DNA of 64,000 nt. Source: Strigamia acuminata. Taxonomy: Eukaryota; Arthropoda; Chilopoda; Geophilomorpha; Linotaeniidae. Under the pieces are notes generated by a model that was not told the DNA's origin, made no database searches, and saw nothing but the letters and a program-made list of their open reading frames with translations. Where the stretch lies: contig CASHSZ010000135.1 of the NCBI GenBank assembly GCA_949358305.1, forward strand, positions 62,001-126,000, given 5' to 3'. Within the stretch, counting starts at the first letter, position 1. Each line of letters begins with the position of its first letter. The position numbers were made by a program, and so were the translations under genes. This document shows, piece by piece, positions 1 to 8,557 of this stretch.

Positions 1-310
1 TGGTGTTTGTGCTAAGTCAACTGTGATGAGATCAAAAGTCTATTCTCCCAAATCATCGGTTGGATGTTTCTAAAACTTACATTGGAGCCTTCTACTAAGG
101 TTTAAACACTATTTCTGAACATTCAGAGACATTGGACTTGTGGTGTTTGTGCTAAGTCAACTGCGATGTGAAATGAGCTCAAAATTTTTTTTTCAAAATT
201 TATTGCTTGGGTGTTGCTAAAACTTATATTGAAGGCTTCTACTAAGGTTTAAACACTATTTCTGAACATTCAGAGACATTGGTCTTGTGGTGTTTGTGCT
301 AAGTCAACTG
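1..310 (+). repeat. Satellite array, left flank of the retrotransposon
   Basis: Tandem satellite of the same family as the main array. Positions 1-23 are the tail of a monomer, 24-163 is a 140-bp class A monomer ending in the 'ggacttgtgg' variant, and 164-310 is a 147-bp class B monomer (gaaatgagctc, nine T's, 'acttatattg'). The array clearly continues off the left edge. The order A(ggactt), B(tgag/tatatt), then A with 'ggtcttatgg' to the right of the element is seen uninterrupted elsewhere, for example around 24221-24647. This flank and the right flank were therefore adjacent before the insertion. Confidence 0.97.
307..310. repeat. Target site duplication, left copy (ACTG)
   Basis: ACTG directly precedes the first LTR base and is repeated at 9624-9627 directly after the last LTR base. 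Removing the element and one copy restores 'aagtcaACTGtgatgag', the junction found between satellite monomers across the array. BEL/Pao elements usually give 4-6 bp duplications. Because the LTR ends are TG...CA, a 4-bp duplication is the cleanest reading. A shifted boundary of 1-2 bp cannot be excluded from sequence alone. Confidence 0.9.
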
Positions 311-733
311 TGTTGCGGTCGGTCAACACGAATATAGAAGAAATGGACATTTGCGGTTTGAAATTCCCGCCACTAAGATTTGATGATCGTATAGCAAAGT
401 ACGTACATAAACCGTGCTGGAAACCACAATAATCACTCCCGAATCCATTGTTGCATGAGGAGAAAGCAAACGAGAGCACTGTTGAAAGGTATCCGAGTGC
501 TTGTTTATCCATAAGCCAGCGGGGAAAAGAGATTAACTACTCCCGACACATTGGAAAAGATGGCGGAAATAAAGTTAAACACGAGCTAAAATTCAACAAC
601 TTCTTTAATGAACGGTTAGATGAAAACTGAATAAAATACACGAATGTAATTGGCCCTCAAGGGAGCCGCACATGCGCAATACCGAAAATGGCACGCGCCA
701 AGCCGATTAGCGGCGAAATACAGACACAAAATT

Positions 734-755
734 CTCCGTTGTCATGGCAACGGAG
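734..755. promoter_or_regulatory. LTR hairpin / X-box-like palindrome (3' LTR copy)
   Basis: Inverted repeat with perfect 8-bp arms, CTCCGTTG and CAACGGAG, around a 6-nt centre TCATGG. The inner 14 bp, GTTGTCATGGCAAC (738-751), fits the RFX-type X-box pattern (half sites GTTGYC and GGCAAC around a 2-bp spacer). An identical copy is at 8536-8557 in the other LTR. It could be a protein-binding site in DNA or a stem-loop in the transcript. Both readings are inferred from the symmetry only. Confidence 0.4.
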
Positions 756-1441
756 GAAAACGAAATACAGGCAAAGTTGACAAATTGTGAAATTAGCACG
801 GATTACAGTTTGTAATATATCAAAATGACCGCAAGAATGCAGTGAATAAAAAAGCTAATCATAACAATTCGATTCAATAAGTAAAACAATGAAAACGAAG
901 CACAAAACAATGATCGATAGCCAATCACAAACAAGAATGATGACGAAACCGTAAGATTTGAATTTAAAATGGCTTTAAAACACAAAATAACATAAGAATT
1001 CAGGTTAAAAAACATCGTAATGGAATAGTAAAATCAATTCAATCAATATACATCGTAAACAAATTGAAATAAAAACGAATTACCGATAAATTCCAACATG
1101 GCGGCCTCGAACGTCATATTGGCGGTAAAACCAGTACATTTGAAATTAGATACACAGAATGTTTATAAAAACCACATAGGAATGTTAAATAAAATTAGGA
1201 AATGTTATTTCCTGCACAAAATCACACTATTTATTCAACACAACACTTTGAAATAGATCGTAAGCCGCACGAACCGAACATTATCGGCCGCGCCCATGCG
1301 GTGGCCGACAACGAACGTTCGCACTGACGAAACGAAAACACTTGGGCAATAATAAAGCACACCAGTCGAAAGAGCAGACAATAATTAGTAGAAAGCAATT
1401 GTGAATAGAATTCTTAACAACTCGGAAAGTATAGAACGAAA

Positions 1442-1489
1442 CGTTAGAAGTTCTAACGAAACGAGACTAGTAATGGAAAAATGACGTCA
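1442..1489. promoter_or_regulatory. U3 motif cluster: 17-bp palindrome and CRE site (3' LTR copy)
   Basis: Positions 1442-1458 read CGTTAGAA-G-TTCTAACG, a perfect palindrome with a single central base, flanked on both sides by 'aacgaaacg'. At 1482-1489 is TGACGTCA, the full palindromic CRE/ATF consensus. In the coding-strand direction both lie 315-365 bp into the LTR, where U3 enhancer elements are expected. Identical copies lie at 9261-9277 and 9301-9308 in the 5' LTR. Binding is not shown; this is motif matching only. Confidence 0.4.
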
Positions 1490-1804
1490 CGCATGTAGCG
1501 TAACTGAACTGCACTTCGACGAATGTACCAAAAATTGCCGAAAATCATGAAAATGCATAAGAAATCAATGAGAAATGACACAAAGCTTCAAAAACACTTG
1601 AAATAACAGTAAATTAAAATGTAATATCAACACAAAAGACACTAAAAATACTGAAAACACTAGAAAATGTTTTAATAAGATAAAACCTGAAAAGCAATAG
1701 ATGAAAATATTAGGCAAAAACTCAATTACACTATGAATATTTATTATGACATAAAACACAGTAATAAATGCAATTTCTAAAATATTTCCACGTTGTTTGC
1801 AACA

Positions 1805-1864
1805 ACGAATTGCCGGCGAAAGGACAGAGAAGGAGAACCACACAAAAAATTCACAAAAGAAAAA
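1805..1864 (-). other. 3' untranslated spacer lacking an obvious polypurine tract
   Basis: Sixty bases between the Gag-Pol stop and the 3' LTR. A polypurine tract on the coding strand, which primes plus-strand DNA, would be expected right here. Instead the coding strand is pyrimidine-rich, and the purine run (20 nt with a single C, 1818-1837) is on the opposite strand. The stretch also carries GAATTTTTTGTG, a 12-bp direct repeat of the sequence just upstream of the Gag start (about 7120-7131). Confidence 0.6.
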
Positions 1865-4800
1865 TCACTCAAGTTCTAGGGCTCTCACATGCTTGACTGA
1901 CCTTTTTAACTCACGTCCATCGGGTAGCACAACTTTTATCACACGGATTTGACCATCCTCACCGGGAAAAATTTCTTTTATCCTGGCAAGTGGCCAAAAA
2001 TATGGGTTAGTACCCATTTTTTCTAGAAGCACTATTTGGTCTACTTTAGGGTTTTTGAAGAACTTATCACCTTTGGATTCATAAAAATTCCTCAATTGCA
2101 TGAGGTAACTCTTTTTCCAAATTTTCCAGAACTCCCAAATAAATTGGCGTCGTTTAATGTCCAGTTTTCTCAAATCGGATTTTTTAATTGCACTCAATTG
2201 TTTGTTTATTACGTATTTAGGCATACCTCCGGTTAGAAAGTTTTCAGGTGCCAAAATTCTACCACCATCAACACTGTCGGGGACATAACTTAAGGGTCGT
2301 GAATTTAGCACTGAACTAATTTCCAGAGCCAAAGTTTGGAGAGTTTCTAAGTCTACGGTGCTGCGCAACAATGTCTTTCGAAGTTTATCTTTGACAGAGC
2401 GGACTAGACGCTCCCACGCTCCGCCCATCCATGGAGAAAGCGGTGGGATGAATGTCCAGAGCACCCTTTTTTCAGATAGGAATGTTTTCACGTCATTATG
2501 ACCGATGAGTTTCCCCCATGATTGTAATTCGAGGCTTCCGCGCTCAAACGTCTTACTGTTGTCAGAGAAAATCTTCCCGGGGTATCCGTGGCGTGCCCCA
2601 AATCTTCTCATTGCAAGCAAAAACTTTGGCACAGAAAGGTCCTCTGAAACTTCTAAATGTATGGAACGGGTCACCATACACGTGAAAAGCAAGATGTAAA
2701 CTTTTTTCTTTTCCTTCTTGTTGCTGCCGACATAAATGGGACCCAAGTGGTCCACTCCTGTGTTTTGGAATGGCGCCACTGGCGTCACACGTTCAGCAGG
2801 AAGGTCACCCGTTGAAGGGTTGTTGCGTGCAAGTTTTCCTCGTCTGCAAATTTCACATTCTCTTATAACTGTCTGAATTGTTCTTCTTCCTCTAATAATC
2901 CAAAATCGTTCGCGTAGGTGATACAAGGTTTCGCTTATGTCACCATGAAGCAACTCCAAATGCACTTTTTTAATTAACAGTCTTGTTATCCAACTATCAT
3001 AATGCAAGATAATTGGATAAACCTCATCAAATGTCAATAAAGATTTTTTCAAGCGGCTACGAAGTCGAAGTAATCCGTCCTCGTCAATGAAGAGCTCGAA
3101 ATTGCGTAGGGTGGAATGTTTAGACAGTTCTCTTTTGTTTTTCACATCATCAATCTCCTCAGAAAAATGTAGCTTCTGGGAAAATTGCAGGATCTTCAAT
3201 TGGTTGTCCTCTAACTCGAGTGGCGAGAGAGGCTCACCGCGCAAAAGTTTGTTTTTCCATCGCAAAATGTATGAGAAAACTCTCAAAAGTCGGTTGTAAT
3301 TTCGGAATCGTTTGAAGAATCGACCAATAAAGCTTTCTGTCACTTGAATTGTCATCACAACGATTTTTCGTTCTTCTTCTGGAAGATCCTCTTGTATAAT
3401 TTCTCTTTTTTCCAGTTTCGAGACATCAACTCCAAACCACCAAAGTTTATTTTGCATCAATGTTTTTGAGTTATGTGGTCGAGTTAATAAATCTGCTGGG
3501 TTAAATTCTGTTGGTACATGAGACCATTGTTCGGGCTTAGTTGAAGAAATAATTTCTTGAACACGGTTTGAGACGTATGGCTTCCATACGTTCTTGTCCG
3601 AATTTATCCAGGCTAGAGTTATGGTGGAGTCCGAGTAGTATTTCACCTCAGTGACCGGGTAACCGGGAAGAAAGTTTTCTAACAGGTACTTGGTCATTCG
3701 CACTCCAACCACTGCTGCAGTTAATTCAAGTCGAGGAAGAGTCACTTTTTTCGTCGGCGCAATACGACATTTACTCAACAATAAAGTTCTTTTGCCCTCT
3801 AGATTGACGACAAAAATTGAACAGCCAAATGCCTTTGTGCTTGCGTCACAGAAAACTTCTAAAGTGATGTCTTGACCGGAATAAGTCTGCAGCCAACGTT
3901 GTACTTTCAATTCTTTTAATTTTTGTATGTCTTGACTCCACTCTTCGACTTCTTTTTTCTCTGAGTCAAGAATCTTTTCATCCCAGTTTTTTGTCCTAAT
4001 CCAGATTGCTTGAACTAGCAGTTTCATTTGAAGCACAACAGGAGCAATGAGTCCCATTGGATCGAATATGGAAGCCATTAATGAAACAACTTCTCGCTTT
4101 GTATTCGGAATTTTTTCAATGGTCGGAATGTTAAACATCATGACATCTTCTGCCGTGTTCCACAATATTCCAAGCATTTTTATAATTCCTAAGTCCAAAA
4201 ACTCCTCTCCTCGCATATGAAAACCTTCTTTTTTCAAATTGTTGAAGACGTCCTTGCTTGAGGTCGCCCACTTTACGAGGGGAAGCTTTCCGTCGTCTAA
4301 TATCATTTTCAGTTTCTCGCAATGTGATGTTGTGTCGGCTGTAAAATCTCCTCCTGACGTCAAATCATCCATGAAGATTCCATCATCGAGTGCGTCGACT
4401 TCTTTTGCATGAGTTTCTTCAAATTGTTTCGCTTGTTTCCTAATCGTCGCACACAAGAGGAATGGAGAAGAAATGACGCCAAATGGCACGACAATCATTC
4501 GCAGAACCATTAGATTATTCCACAAATTTTGCCATGAGTATGGCTCTTTGAAATAGTCACGAGCGACCCACAAAAAACGTAGAAAGTTTGTTTGAGTAGG
4601 GTTGATCATTACTTGGAGAAACGCTTGCTTAATGTCTGCTATTATTGGAATACAATAGAGACGGAATCTCACAATAACGAGTATTAAGTCTGGATTAAGG
4701 GAAGGTCCCGGAAATAAACAGTCATTGAGGGAAAGTTTCCCCTTCTTGGATGAAGACGCGTTGAACACTACTCGAAATTTCGTCGTGTCTCGATCCTCCT

Positions 4801-7105
4801 TGATTACAGGGTGGTGAGGTATATTGTAGGTTCCTTTCTTCAAAAAACGCTCTTCTTTTGGGACTTCCTCCGCGTGATTTTCGTGAATATATTGCCACAT
4901 GGACTCGTCGTAACGTTTTTTGTAGTCTTTGTTGGCATCTATTCTTTTGAGCGTGTTGGCCAGTTGATTCATGGCCAATTCCCAATTGGACTCCAAGTCG
5001 ACTTCCTGACCATTGAATGGCAGCATGACTTCATAACGTCCATCGTCTAGACGCTTTGTAGTTGATTCGAATCGATCGCGAATAAAGTCGGATTCTTTTT
5101 CTCCCGCATTTATTCCGATTGCTTCCAAGTTCCACAGTTTGTCCAATTTTTCTTGGATGTCTAAGTCGCATGTATTACAACATGCTGTCATTCCTTCCTC
5201 ATCCTCAAACAAATTGGTGTTTCCAGCCGCTCCAGCCAAGACCCATCCAAAAATTGTGTTAATGAGTCCAAGGTCGGCGTTTACCTTTTTCTTGCCATCC
5301 TTAACGACCTTCCACCACACGTCGACTCCTAAAAGCACATCAATTTGAGCAGTCTTAGCTGGTAGGTCTTCAGCAAGTTCGAGATTTAGTTTCTTCACTT
5401 TGTCAATCATTGATGAGTTCAGAATGCCTTGCACTCGTGGCAAATCTTCCACAGAAAGCATGGAAAGTTTCAAATCTTGAGTGTCATTTTTACTCTGCAG
5501 TGTGACATTGAACACATCGTAGTCCGTAGCTGCTGGAGACGAATCATTAAAACGTTGTGTGGTGGCAGAAACACTGCCGCACTTTTTAAGTTTCAGTCTT
5601 TCAACAAATTCTTTTGTGATGAACGATCGATGGCTTCCCGGATCAATCATCCCTCGAATGCTGTGAGTTCCTCCTGATTTTGTTTTGAGGTCCGCGGTGA
5701 AGATCATTAGTTGTAGAGTCGTCGAGATTGCGCATGAAACATGTGTTGTTACTTGTGGCTCCTTCGGCTTCTCCGCAGCGCTCGTTGAATTCTTCACCTC
5801 GGATTTTTTGCATATTGTGGAATGGTGTCGCCCACCACAATGTTTACAAGAAAATTTGACCTTGCAGTCTCCCACTCTATGCCCAGTTCTGAAACAATTA
5901 AAACACAGTCGGTTTTTCTTAACTATTTCGATTTTCGCGTTAATTTCGAAATCCTTTTTACAAGCGCCGTTTAAATGTTCATCTTCACAAAAAATGCACT
6001 TGTTTGTCTTGAAAGGCGTATTCTTGCTTTCAGATTTCGGTTCACTCTTCGTTTTTGCACTAGTAGACTGCTTGGCGTCTTGAGTAGTTGCGCACGTGGT
6101 CATTGAACCTTTCACTTTCGTTTTCTCTACGTCCGATTTTTCATTCTTGTCTTTTTTCGATTTTTCCGAGACGTTTTCAGTTCGTTCGGCCATCGCAACT
6201 TCATTCACAAAGAAATTGAGCAACGTAACAATGTTCTTATTTTGAATTCCGTGAACTTGGTAAAATCTTAATGCCATTGAAGTTGGAAACTTGCTAATTA
6301 TGTCGGGCAATAAGAAAGCTCCGGAAGTCTGAATAGGAATTTTTAGTTGCTCGAGAAGTCTAATAGTCGCAGAAATCTTTGTCAAATTTGTTTTTATCGC
6401 TTTAGTTGGATATACACTTGAAACAGCTTTTAATTCTCGAATTGATTTTATTAACGCAGTTTGTTGGGCATCCTCATCACCAAAATGTCTTTCGAGTTCT
6501 TCTCTTGCAAGGTCGTAGGATTCCTCGATCAGGGGAAAAGTTGAGATGAGAATTGCCGCTTCTCCAGTACACATAGTTTGTAAATACTGGAGTTTTTCAA
6601 TGTTACTCAGGTCTGGATCCTTGTGTACGGAGGTCTCGAAGTTACTTTTGAATGTTCTGTACTTCAAAATATCTCCGTCGAATTTTACGGAATCCAGTTT
6701 GGGCAGCTTCGAATTTTTTCTAAACGTTGCTGTCGCGTTCAAGGTTGTATTCTGGTTTGAGCTTGTCGACGTATTTAATCTTCCTCCCAAAGTTGGAAGT
6801 GATCGCTTTGAAATTTCGTATCTCGTGCGAAGAAGATCCACTCTTGCTTGCATAGTCTCAAGCTTGTCAATGCATTCTAGATAATAGCCGTGGTCCGAAT
6901 ATTCCTGTAGATCATTCAGCGCACCGACTATTCTCGTTTCTTTCGGGGTCGCAGTTTGCACCAGCGCTTCCAGTTCACCTGGATCTGCTGTCTTCTCCGA
7001 TATAGACAACAAATGATTCATTGCAGTGACTTGCGACTCCCAACGTTGTTGTTGCACTTCGATTTGATCCTCAGTTAGAAGATCTCTCATTGTAGGTTCC
7101 GCCAT
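1865..7105 (-). CDS. BEL/Pao Gag-Pol polyprotein, 1,746 aa, intact
   Basis: One open frame from ATG at 7105-7103 (context AGA-ATG-G, a good eukaryotic start) to TGA at 1867-1865. Domains in order: a Pao-type Gag region (DUF1759-like, about 140-285); a Lys/Ser-rich linker; three CCHC knuckles (370-432, the middle one CX2CX4HX4C); an aspartic protease region with D488-P-G-S where D[S/T]G is usual; reverse transcriptase (about 765-1010) with catalytic D824 (ADIKQAF) and FMDD at 911-914; a peptidase-A17-like connection region; RNase H with D1087, E1127, D1159 and D1205; integrase with an HHCC zinc site and the catalytic triad D1452, D1515, E1565 (62- and 49-residue gaps); and a C-terminal BEL/Pao tail (DUF5641-like, about 1640-1740). 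The polyprotein would form the particle, mature by proteolysis, copy the RNA into DNA and integrate it. There is no stop or frameshift. Domain borders are approximate and from memory of the families. Expression would come from the right-hand LTR. Confidence 0.97.
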   Translation of the reverse strand: MAEPTMRDLLTEDQIEVQQQRWESQVTAMNHLLSISEKTADPGELEALVQTATPKETRIVGALNDLQEYSDHGYYLECIDKLETMQARVDLLRTRYEISKRSLPTLGGRLNTSTSSNQNTTLNATATFRKNSKLPKLDSVKFDGDILKYRTFKSNFETSVHKDPDLSNIEKLQYLQTMCTGEAAILISTFPLIEESYDLAREELERHFGDEDAQQTALIKSIRELKAVSSVYPTKAIKTNLTKISATIRLLEQLKIPIQTSGAFLLPDIISKFPTSMALRFYQVHGIQNKNIVTLLNFFVNEVAMAERTENVSEKSKKDKNEKSDVEKTKVKGSMTTCATTQDAKQSTSAKTKSEPKSESKNTPFKTNKCIFCEDEHLNGACKKDFEINAKIEIVKKNRLCFNCFRTGHRVGDCKVKFSCKHCGGRHHSTICKKSEVKNSTSAAEKPKEPQVTTHVSCAISTTLQLMIFTADLKTKSGGTHSIRGMIDPGSHRSFITKEFVERLKLKKCGSVSATTQRFNDSSPAATDYDVFNVTLQSKNDTQDLKLSMLSVEDLPRVQGILNSSMIDKVKKLNLELAEDLPAKTAQIDVLLGVDVWWKVVKDGKKKVNADLGLINTIFGWVLAGAAGNTNLFEDEEGMTACCNTCDLDIQEKLDKLWNLEAIGINAGEKESDFIRDRFESTTKRLDDGRYEVMLPFNGQEVDLESNWELAMNQLANTLKRIDANKDYKKRYDESMWQYIHENHAEEVPKEERFLKKGTYNIPHHPVIKEDRDTTKFRVVFNASSSKKGKLSLNDCLFPGPSLNPDLILVIVRFRLYCIPIIADIKQAFLQVMINPTQTNFLRFLWVARDYFKEPYSWQNLWNNLMVLRMIVVPFGVISSPFLLCATIRKQAKQFEETHAKEVDALDDGIFMDDLTSGGDFTADTTSHCEKLKMILDDGKLPLVKWATSSKDVFNNLKKEGFHMRGEEFLDLGIIKMLGILWNTAEDVMMFNIPTIEKIPNTKREVVSLMASIFDPMGLIAPVVLQMKLLVQAIWIRTKNWDEKILDSEKKEVEEWSQDIQKLKELKVQRWLQTYSGQDITLEVFCDASTKAFGCSIFVVNLEGKRTLLLSKCRIAPTKKVTLPRLELTAAVVGVRMTKYLLENFLPGYPVTEVKYYSDSTITLAWINSDKNVWKPYVSNRVQEIISSTKPEQWSHVPTEFNPADLLTRPHNSKTLMQNKLWWFGVDVSKLEKREIIQEDLPEEERKIVVMTIQVTESFIGRFFKRFRNYNRLLRVFSYILRWKNKLLRGEPLSPLELEDNQLKILQFSQKLHFSEEIDDVKNKRELSKHSTLRNFELFIDEDGLLRLRSRLKKSLLTFDEVYPIILHYDSWITRLLIKKVHLELLHGDISETLYHLRERFWIIRGRRTIQTVIRECEICRRGKLARNNPSTGDLPAERVTPVAPFQNTGVDHLGPIYVGSNKKEKKKVYILLFTCMVTRSIHLEVSEDLSVPKFLLAMRRFGARHGYPGKIFSDNSKTFERGSLELQSWGKLIGHNDVKTFLSEKRVLWTFIPPLSPWMGGAWERLVRSVKDKLRKTLLRSTVDLETLQTLALEISSVLNSRPLSYVPDSVDGGRILAPENFLTGGMPKYVINKQLSAIKKSDLRKLDIKRRQFIWEFWKIWKKSYLMQLRNFYESKGDKFFKNPKVDQIVLLEKMGTNPYFWPLARIKEIFPGEDGQIRVIKVVLPDGRELKRSVKHVRALELE

Positions 7106-7185
7106 TCTCTCTGTCCTCTCTCACAAAAAATTCGGCTGTGAAATTTGGAAAGAACAGATAAAAACGGGCATGACAATTCAACTTT

Positions 7186-7319
7186 GTTTTAATTTTTAAG
7201 AGAATAAACCTTGTAATTTTATCCCCCAAAAATTTCTCAATTTTCACGGTTTTTGTTTTAACTTTAAAGAGAATAAACTTTTTTATTTCATCCCCCAAAA
7301 AGCACTCAATTTTCACGGT
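7186..7319 (-). repeat. Tandem duplication in leader, period 69 bp
   Basis: Two diverged copies, 7186-7250 and 7255-7319 (65 bp each, 69 bp apart). Both contain 'gagaataaac', 'tcccccaaaaa' and 'ctcaattttcacggt'. The period is a multiple of three, so an overlapping coding-strand frame repeats in register (TVKIE.FLGD motif). The copies differ at several positions, so the duplication is older than this insertion. Confidence 0.85.
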
Positions 7320-7434
7320 CCTTGGTGACACGTGAGAATTTTAGAATATCAAATGTTTGGCCAATCGAGGATGACCAAAAATTTGAGCGGTTTTTGTGTA
7401 CGTAAATAAAACGTGACACAATTATCCTGCACAG

Positions 7435-7534
7435 TTTGAAAATAATTGACGGTTTGTTTTGCAACAAAGCACGCCAATAAACTCTTTTGAAAACAATTGA
7501 CGGTTCGTTTTGCAACAAAACACGCCAATAACTC
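7435..7534 (-). repeat. Tandem duplication in leader, period 51 bp
   Basis: Two copies, 7435-7484 and 7486-7534, share 'aattgacggtt', 'gttttgcaacaaa' and 'cacgccaata', with a few substitutions and a one-base indel. The 51-bp period is also a multiple of three. The copies sit about 120 bp from the other leader duplication. Function unknown; leader structure or packaging are possibilities only. Confidence 0.85.
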
Positions 7535-8079
7535 CTAACATTAAATTTTGACTCTACTGACAGCTCATTCAACTTGAAACTAGTCAGTTCTACTCGAAAT
7601 AAATCTAATCTCCCCCGCTTATGGCGGTTATAATGGAGAACTAAACATGCAATGAAAAAACACTTCAAAATTTGATATGAAAACACTTTTTTTTTAAATT
7701 TTCCCCAAAACTGGCAAATGAAACAACAAAAACACCAATGGAATACCCAAAACAATACCCTCATGCAATAAAAATCCCCAAAATGAAAACACAGAACTCC
7801 AAAAACAAGAAAATGCAAATAATCCAGGGGCAAATCGTCTTCCCAGCGCAGCGCGTTGTGTATCCAAATATGGCGACCGGAAGATCCCGTTGCTTGCACA
7901 CGATTGTTCAAATTCGACGCCGTACCTGTCCTCGTTGTGGCTGAAGTCACGTTGAACGTTGACACTACTTGTAGCAGACGACGAATCGCGAACGTAAATT
8001 ATTCCGTTGATCGCACCAAACGCACGATCGGACGTTGCACTGACGTCACGACGAAAACACAGAAAGAATGCAACGGCTA

Positions 8080-8097
8080 TCCTGGTCACGGCTACCA
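8080..8097 (-). promoter_or_regulatory. Candidate tRNA primer-binding site
   Basis: On the coding strand, 15 nt after the 5' LTR, the sequence TGGTAGCCGTGACCAGGA begins with TGG, the complement of a tRNA CCA end. Its CCGTGAC core resembles the complement of an arthropod arginine tRNA 3' end, but the match as I recall it is imperfect (mismatches after TGG and an extra C). A real PBS normally lies within a few to about 20 nt of the LTR, which fits. The identity of the tRNA is uncertain. Confidence 0.35.
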
Positions 8098-8535
8098 AAA
8101 CTAGATATTCGATGTTGCGGTCGGTCAACACGAATATAGAAGAAATGGGCATTTGCGGTTTGAAATTCCCGCCACTAAGATTTGATGATCGTATAGCAAA
8201 GTACGTACATAAACCGTGCTGGAAACCACAATAATCACTCCCGAATCCATTGTTGCATGAGGAGAAAGCAAACGAGAGCACTGTTGAAAGGTATCCGAGT
8301 GCTTGTTTATCCATAAGCCAGCGGGGAAAAGAGATTAACTACTCCCGACACATTGGAAAAGATGGCGGAAATAAAGTTAAACACGAGCTAAAATTCAACA
8401 ACTTCTTTAATGAACGGTTAGATGAAAACTGAATAAAATACACGAATGTAATTGGCCCTCAAGGGAGCCGCACATGCGCAATACCGAAAATGGCACGCGC
8501 CAAGCCGATTAGCGGCGAAATACAGACACAAAATT

Positions 8536-8557
8536 CTCCGTTGTCATGGCAACGGAG
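8536..8557. promoter_or_regulatory. LTR hairpin / X-box-like palindrome (5' LTR copy)
   Basis: Same 8-bp arms and 6-nt centre as at 734-755, with no differences. If transcription starts near 8950 this copy would lie in the transcribed part of the 5' LTR and could fold as an RNA stem-loop in the leader. If it acts in DNA, it fits the RFX X-box pattern. Confidence 0.4.

Larger units (their letters stand above)
311..1804 (-). repeat. 3' LTR of the BEL/Pao element (1,494 bp)
   Basis: This matches 8113-9623 along its whole length with three transitions (A347/G8149, C1347/T9166, A1493/G9312) and one 17-bp sequence absent here but present in the right LTR after position 918. On the coding strand the LTR begins TGTTGCAAAC next to the Gag-Pol stop and ends CCGCAACA next to the satellite. 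It should provide polyadenylation. The coding strand has ATTAAA at 609-604 and AATAAA at 1235-1230, but I cannot tell which, if either, is used because the U3/R/U5 borders are not visible. Small ORFs in it are not supported as genes. Confidence 0.96.
7106..8112 (-). other. Leader between 5' LTR and Gag-Pol (about 1 kb)
   Basis: An untranslated or uORF-containing leader without a recognisable domain. It holds a candidate primer-binding site near the LTR, two internal tandem duplications, a CRE-like TGACGTCA at 8041-8048 and a coding-strand purine run (7107-7122) just before the Gag ATG. Open frames cross it on the coding strand. Those at 7306-7965 and 7071-7331 begin with GTG rather than ATG. 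One starting at an ATG in the LTR (8314) runs to 7694. I do not call any of them genes. A leader of this length is ordinary for BEL/Pao elements and probably carries packaging signals, but none can be identified here. Confidence 0.7.

Noticed and set aside
1442-1458. Heat-shock element in the U3 palindrome
   Set aside because: GAA and TTC are present but separated by one base rather than two, and no third correctly spaced unit follows.
1565-1843. Short hydrophobic frame crossing the 3' spacer and LTR as an envelope remnant
   Set aside because: It starts with GTG, most of it is LTR sequence, and it shows no envelope features. The equivalent LTR frame exists in the other copy only because the LTRs are repeats.
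5685-6083. Plus-strand 132-codon frame and other open frames opposite Gag-Pol
   Set aside because: They lie antisense to the conserved polyprotein, have no recognisable domain, and are expected as shadows of a long coding frame.
7306-7965. 219-codon minus-strand frame in the leader as a separate gene
   Set aside because: It begins at GTG, which is not a usual eukaryotic start, overlaps a tandem repeat and has no recognisable domain.
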